Below, piece by piece: positions 6,781 through 9,181 of a stretch of DNA of 9,181 nucleotides. Under the pieces are notes generated by a model, which was not told the DNA's origin, did no database searches, and was given only the letters and a program-made list of their open reading frames with translations. The stretch comes from Thermodesulfobacterium sp. (GTDB lineage Bacteria; Desulfobacterota; Thermodesulfobacteria; Thermodesulfobacteriales; Thermodesulfobacteriaceae): NCBI GenBank assembly GCA_021163085.1, contig JAGGXL010000088.1, positions 1 to 9,181 of the forward strand, read 5' to 3'. A program made the position numbers and the translations under genes. Each line of letters starts with the position of its first letter. Position 1 is the first letter of the stretch.

Positions 6781-8070
6781 CTTTTCCTCCTCAAAGTTAA
6801 TTAAACAAAGTGTTTCAAAAAAGCTTACACACATCATAGCATCTTTAGTTCTTGACAAATAATAACCATCTTTGATAAACTCATTTTTTATGGATTGCAT
6901 AAAAAATTTAACAATAAAAGAAAAATCAAGACTTTTTCCTCTAAATATTGAATCAATAATTTCAAGAAAGTATTTATCAAGGTCAGAGTCCCTTTTGTCC
7001 TCATCGGATTTCAAAAAGAAGGTTCTAATCTTACCGAAGTTAAATTCTTCTTTAAAAACAAAATCAACCTTTTCTTTGGTTTCAAAAATCTTTCTTAACC
7101 GTGACGGTAATATGTCTTCAATTAAAAGTAAAATTCTTTCAGCACTTTGTTGAGATTGTATAAATAAAAAATTAAAAGATACAACATCCCCTTTCTCAGA
7201 GAGATACGCAAGAATTTCATTTTCGTCATTAGTAAGCCTCTTTATAGTTCTTTTGGTTAAAAAAATAGCTTTCTGAGTATCTGACAATATATCAATTATC
7301 TCTCTGATTATTTTATTATCATCTAATAAGGTTTTGGGAATAAGCTGATATTTTAATCCATAAAATTTAAAGGTTAGCTTTAGATCTATAAATTCTCTTC
7401 CTTGTTTTAATAAATCTCTACATTCCTGACAAACAGGAATATTTTTCCAGAAGTTTTGTTTGTCAAAACCTGAAATAAAACCTAGTTTATCATCGGTATC
7501 AAAATTGTATACAAACGTTCTTGCAAATACAACATCTCTAATTTCTCCACATATTGAGCAAACTTTGTTCTGGGAAGAAGTTTTTTGAATCTTTTTTAAA
7601 ATAATATATTGATGAGCCTTTTGAAACAATTCGCAGTTTCCAAGATATTTAGATCCAGCTTCAAGTTTAAGTGTTAGGAATTTATTTTCTTTTTTGGGAA
7701 TTTCTTTAATTTTCTTTTTTAAAGTTTCAATTATGTGTTGTTTAGCATCATCTATGTTTTTAAGAATGTTTTTAATGAATTCTCTTTCATTATCAGTTAA
7801 ATCTGGAACATTTTTACAAATTTCTATCCAAGTTCTGATTTTTCTGAAAGTTTTTTCAGCATCAGTAATAGGAGCTATAGGTGCTGGTCTATTCCCTTTA
7901 CTTTCTCCCTCTTTATAAAGATAAAGATCAATTTTATCAAACTGAAATTGTTCTTTTTCAATACCCTGATAGGAATTGTTTTCATCAAGGGTTATAACAA
8001 AAATATACCCTTCGACCTTCCTCCTAACATCTTTAACTAATTCTCCAATCTTTCTTACTGACGAAAGCAT
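6367..8070 (-). CDS. cas8b: Cascade large subunit Cas8b (Csh1 family, type I-B)
   Basis: This 567-aa Cas8b of the Csh1 branch is the large Cascade subunit, expected to read the PAM and recruit Cas3. Assignment rests on its position between cas6 and cas7, its length, and a zinc-binding region with paired cysteines: Cys171/Cys174 in VCSICGE and Cys214/Cys217 in IPVCQECRDLLKQG, a layout typical of Csh1. The C-terminal ~140 residues are helix-rich and look like a small-subunit domain. They can be started separately (see the entry at 6367-6780). The ATG at 8070 has no Shine-Dalgarno. A start-stop pair (ATG TAA) ends just before it, so that the sequence reads ATGTAATG, which could reduce initiation or be chance. 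The large subunit diverges fast, so the call leans on context as well as motifs. Confidence 0.93.
   Translation of the reverse strand: MLSSVRKIGELVKDVRRKVEGYIFVITLDENNSYQGIEKEQFQFDKIDLYLYKEGESKGNRPAPIAPITDAEKTFRKIRTWIEICKNVPDLTDNEREFIKNILKNIDDAKQHIIETLKKKIKEIPKKENKFLTLKLEAGSKYLGNCELFQKAHQYIILKKIQKTSSQNKVCSICGEIRDVVFARTFVYNFDTDDKLGFISGFDKQNFWKNIPVCQECRDLLKQGREFIDLKLTFKFYGLKYQLIPKTLLDDNKIIREIIDILSDTQKAIFLTKRTIKRLTNDENEILAYLSEKGDVVSFNFLFIQSQQSAERILLLIEDILPSRLRKIFETKEKVDFVFKEEFNFGKIRTFFLKSDEDKRDSDLDKYFLEIIDSIFRGKSLDFSFIVKFFMQSIKNEFIKDGYYLSRTKDAMMCVSFFETLCLINFEEEKMERSIFEEIFVKYGKSLNTFAKRGIFLLGALTQMLLNKQYADRNSKPPFMKKLKSLKMDEKDIKALLPEVINKLEEYEAFDKGKKLLAQEASIYLLQAGDNWRMSIDEINYYFVCGMNLYDEVAKVVYGKGKQSKND
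6786..6792 (-). promoter_or_regulatory. Internal Shine-Dalgarno inside cas8b
   Basis: GAGGAGG on the minus strand is followed by AAAAG and an in-frame ATG at 6780. Spacing and strength match a functional ribosome binding site and equal the cas7 site, while the parent gene has none at its own start. Confidence 0.65.
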
Positions 8071-8159
8071 TACATTAATTTTTATATTTTTACTTTTATT
8101 TTAAAATTAATCAAGATATTGTTAACTCTTTTTGCAAATTTTTTTAACATTCCATTATA
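8071..8159 (-). other. cas6-cas8 intergenic region
   Basis: This is 89 nt of very AT-rich sequence between the cas6 stop and the cas8 start. I see no Shine-Dalgarno for cas8, no convincing promoter pair and no terminator hairpin. It contains the ATG-TAA start-stop pair at 8075-8070 that runs into the cas8 ATG. Confidence 0.4.
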
Positions 8160-8645
8160 TTATCCTATTACTTCGTTTTCTTTCCATACTTTTATACAGC
8201 CAAAGCTTAAAGAATTTTTTGCTCCAAGCCCAACATCAAAGGCAAGGTTAAACAGTTTTGGATGGAGGCTCAACTCAAATATCCCATCCCAACCTTTTAT
8301 CACTGTATTTTTATATATAATTACTCTTCGATGCTTGAATCTGACATTGTAAAGCTTAATCCTTGCAAAATGTTCTTCATGGTTAATCTCACATCCGTGC
8401 CAAGTCCTAAGTTTTCTTAAAAGACTTTTGATTAAAAGTTCCTCAAACTCCTTTTCAAATGGACTGTAATAATAAGTCCTTTTCCTTTGCTCAGCAGTCT
8501 TAAGGGTGCTATAAAAAGTAGTTATAGGAAAAAGGGTTCTTACATAAACCTTTTCCTGATACTGAGGCAATCCCTCAACCTCAACGGATAATAAAACTAA
8601 ATTTTTCTTATCAAGTTTTATCTCACCTGTATTCATTAAATTCAT
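8160..8645 (-). CDS. cas6: Cas6 C-terminal fragment (after the amber codon)
   Basis: This 161-aa open frame begins at an ATG eight codons after the TAG, equal to residue 99 of full-length Cas6, and holds the second RRM-like domain. Motifs are YYYSPFEKEFEELL (58-71 of the fragment) and the C-terminal glycine-rich GLGAKNSLSFGCIKV (139-153). It has no Shine-Dalgarno at a useful distance, so independent translation would depend on reinitiation after the stop or on readthrough. Read alone it is a recognisable Cas6 C-terminus, not a separate gene family. Confidence 0.65.
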   Translation of the reverse strand: MNLMNTGEIKLDKKNLVLLSVEVEGLPQYQEKVYVRTLFPITTFYSTLKTAEQRKRTYYYSPFEKEFEELLIKSLLRKLRTWHGCEINHEEHFARIKLYNVRFKHRRVIIYKNTVIKGWDGIFELSLHPKLFNLAFDVGLGAKNSLSFGCIKVWKENEVIG

Positions 8646-8666
8646 TGCAAAAGATTGTATAAAATC

Positions 8667-8939
8667 CTAAAGAGGCGATAATACAATAAGTTTTATCTTC
8701 CCATATAGATATATCTTCCTATCCTTTACATAGGCTTTTTCCTCTGGAATAACTTTTGAGAAGGTAAAAAACTTAAGTCTTCGTTTTGTTTCTGGATTTT
8801 TAAATCCCTGTTCATGGATTTTTTCTGAAAGCGAACTCTCAAAGTGCCTATAGATAAAGCCTTGAATAATTTCGTTATAATGACAAGATAAAGTAATGAA
8901 AGACTTTTTTAAATGTTCAAATTTTAATTTGAGCCACAC
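8667..8939 (-). CDS. cas6: Cas6 N-terminal fragment (before the amber codon)
   Basis: If TAG at 8669-8667 is obeyed, this 90-aa product is made. It starts MWLKLKFEHL and ends IVLSPL. It would be about one ferredoxin/RRM-like domain and keeps the putative catalytic residues Tyr30, His42 and Lys52, but lacks the glycine-rich loop that binds repeat RNA. Alone it is unlikely to process crRNA unless it pairs with the C-terminal fragment. It is preceded by the consensus operon promoter, so it should be transcribed. Confidence 0.7.
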   Translation of the reverse strand: MWLKLKFEHLKKSFITLSCHYNEIIQGFIYRHFESSLSEKIHEQGFKNPETKRRLKFFTFSKVIPEEKAYVKDRKIYLYGKIKLIVLSPL

Positions 8940-8978
8940 CTTTAATTATTTCAAAATCAAATTTCTTTTAAAAGTATA

Positions 8979-9007
8979 ATTATAATTACAAAAATTTTTG
9001 TTGTCAA
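8979..9007 (-). promoter_or_regulatory. Consensus sigma70-type promoter of the cas operon
   Basis: On the minus strand TTGACA (9007-9002) and TATAAT (8984-8979) both match the consensus at all six positions, with the ideal 17-bp spacing. Transcription would start near 8972, leaving a 5' untranslated region of about 33 nt before the cas6 GTG. A full-consensus promoter predicts strong basal expression of the whole operon unless it is repressed. The left end of an insertion sequence lies about 38 bp upstream of the -35 box. Confidence 0.85.
8988..9001. promoter_or_regulatory. 14-bp perfect palindrome filling the promoter spacer, candidate operator
   Basis: ACAAAAATTTTTGT is a perfect palindrome directly after the -35 box, covering 14 of the 17 spacer bases. 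A dimeric repressor bound here would block RNA polymerase. The A5T5 core could also be simple curved DNA, and no regulator gene is present in the window, so operator function is inferred only. Confidence 0.35.
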
Positions 9008-9104
9008 ATTAGTCCCTATGTCCCAATTTCTTTTTAATTTATTATGAGGTGGTTCCCAAAAATTGCACAATTTAGTAAGGTGGTAAAATTTAAGAAAAGA
9101 GAGA

Positions 9105-9111
9105 AAGGAGG
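9105..9111 (+). promoter_or_regulatory. Shine-Dalgarno of the transposase OrfA
   Basis: AAGGAGG lies 5 nt before the ATG at 9117. It is a strong site that fixes the start of the partial transposase frame. Confidence 0.7.
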
Positions 9112-9116
9112 GGACC

Positions 9117-9181
9117 ATGAAAGGCAGAAAAAATTACACTCCAGAATTTAAAGCTAAAGTGGCTCTCGAAGCTCTCAAAGG
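9117..9181 (+). CDS. IS3-family transposase OrfA, N-terminal start only (partial)
   Basis: Only 21 codons and two bases are visible. They begin MKGRKNYTPEF and continue KAKVALEALK. This matches the first helix of the helix-turn-helix OrfA of IS3-family elements, whose N-termini typically read (R/K)-Y-(T/S)-P-E-F-K-A-K-V-A-L-E-A-L-K-G. OrfA binds the IS ends and, in this family, is usually joined to the DDE-domain OrfB by programmed frameshifting. The frame is open to the window edge, so whether the element is intact cannot be judged. Confidence 0.8.
   Translation, partial: MKGRKNYTPEFKAKVALEALK

Larger units (their letters stand above)
8160..8939 (-). pseudogene. cas6: cas6 interrupted by one in-frame amber codon
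   Basis: Read through, this frame gives a 259-residue Cas6, the endoribonuclease that cuts pre-crRNA within each repeat and leaves the ATTGAAAC handle. Codon 91 is TAG (8669-8667), between LSPL and DFIQSF; both sides are in the same frame and no other stop interrupts it. The N-terminal half has candidates for the catalytic triad known from archaeal Cas6: Tyr30, His42 in KIHEQGF, and Lys52. The C-terminal half has YYYSPFEKEFEELLI and the glycine-rich loop GLGAKNSLSFG (about 237-247). GAG, AAG or CAG to TAG would each be one change. The start is GTG (8939), with an in-frame stop three codons upstream and no Shine-Dalgarno. Both halves look conserved, so this is a recent mutation, a readthrough or split gene, or a sequence error. 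It is the first gene after the operon promoter. Confidence 0.85.
9045..9181 (+). mobile_element. Left end of an IS3-family insertion sequence, cut by the window edge
   Basis: The element reads away from the cas operon. Its proposed left end begins TGAGGTGGTTCCCAAAAATT at 9045, starting with the TG typical of IS3-family termini and resembling terminal inverted repeats of that family. The transposase OrfA frame starts 72 nt further in, a normal distance for IS3 elements. The boundary is inferred, because the right end, its matching inverted repeat and the target duplication are outside the window. The terminal part contains a palindrome AAATTG-CA-CAATTT (9060-9073) and two copies of AGGTGGT (9047-9053 and 9078-9084). 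Confidence 0.7.

Noticed and set aside
8667..8669. Amber codon as programmed pyrrolysine
   Set aside because: Nothing in the window encodes a pyrrolysine system, and Cas6 is not known to use this residue. An ordinary mutation, suppression or a sequence error is simpler.
9002..9024. IS left end at 9002 (TGTCAA), which would make the cas -35 box an outward hexamer inside the IS
   Set aside because: The sequence at 9045 looks more like an IS3-family terminus and gives a more usual distance to OrfA. The paired GTCCC words at 9012-9016 and 9020-9024 alone do not support a terminus. The right end of the element would settle it.

Overview
The window is a nearly complete type I-B CRISPR-Cas locus from an AT-rich bacterial genome, with the start of an insertion sequence at its right edge. 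A sigma70-type promoter with both consensus hexamers, good Shine-Dalgarno sites at several genes and a bacterial IS3-type transposase point to a bacterium. The low-GC, Lys/Ile/Glu-rich proteins would suit a low-GC Firmicute or a thermophilic lineage, but I cannot name the organism from the sequence.

All cas genes lie on the minus strand, so the locus reads from right to left. Transcription probably starts near 8972, from a perfect TTGACA-N17-TATAAT promoter at 8979-9007. The gene order is cas6 (8939-8160), cas8b/csh1 (8070-6367), cas7/csh2 (6267-5362), cas5b (5353-4631), cas3 with fused HD nuclease and helicase (4656-2320), cas4 (2326-1823), cas1 (1826-834) and cas2 (833-570). Next come a leader of about 230 bp (569-340) and the CRISPR array (339-1), which runs off the left edge. 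The window holds five identical complete 30-bp repeats, the last 3 nt of a probable sixth, and spacers of 36-40 bp. From cas7 to cas2 the genes are packed with 8-nt, 0-nt or overlapping junctions, which suggests one operon with translational coupling. The only larger gaps are cas6-cas8 (89 nt) and cas8-cas7 (99 nt).

The parts form a full pathway. Cas1, Cas2 and Cas4 would acquire spacers. Cas6 would cut the pre-crRNA to leave an 8-nt ATTGAAAC 5' handle. Cas8b, Cas7 and Cas5 would form Cascade around the crRNA, and Cas3 would degrade the target.

Two observations stand out. First, cas6 carries a single in-frame amber (TAG) codon at codon 91, near the predicted junction of its two RRM-like halves. 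The rest of the 259-codon frame and the family motifs are intact, so the sole crRNA-processing enzyme of the locus is either freshly broken, split, read through, or affected by a sequence error. Second, cas8b has an internal ATG at codon 431 preceded by a near-ideal Shine-Dalgarno (GAGGAGG, 5-nt gap), whereas the cas8b start itself has none. This fits separate translation of a 137-aa Cas11b small subunit, as known for other type I-B systems.

An IS3-family element, divergent from the cas operon, begins at about 9045, some 38 bp upstream of the cas -35 box. I see no system of an unknown kind. The interest lies in these details of a recognisable I-B locus.
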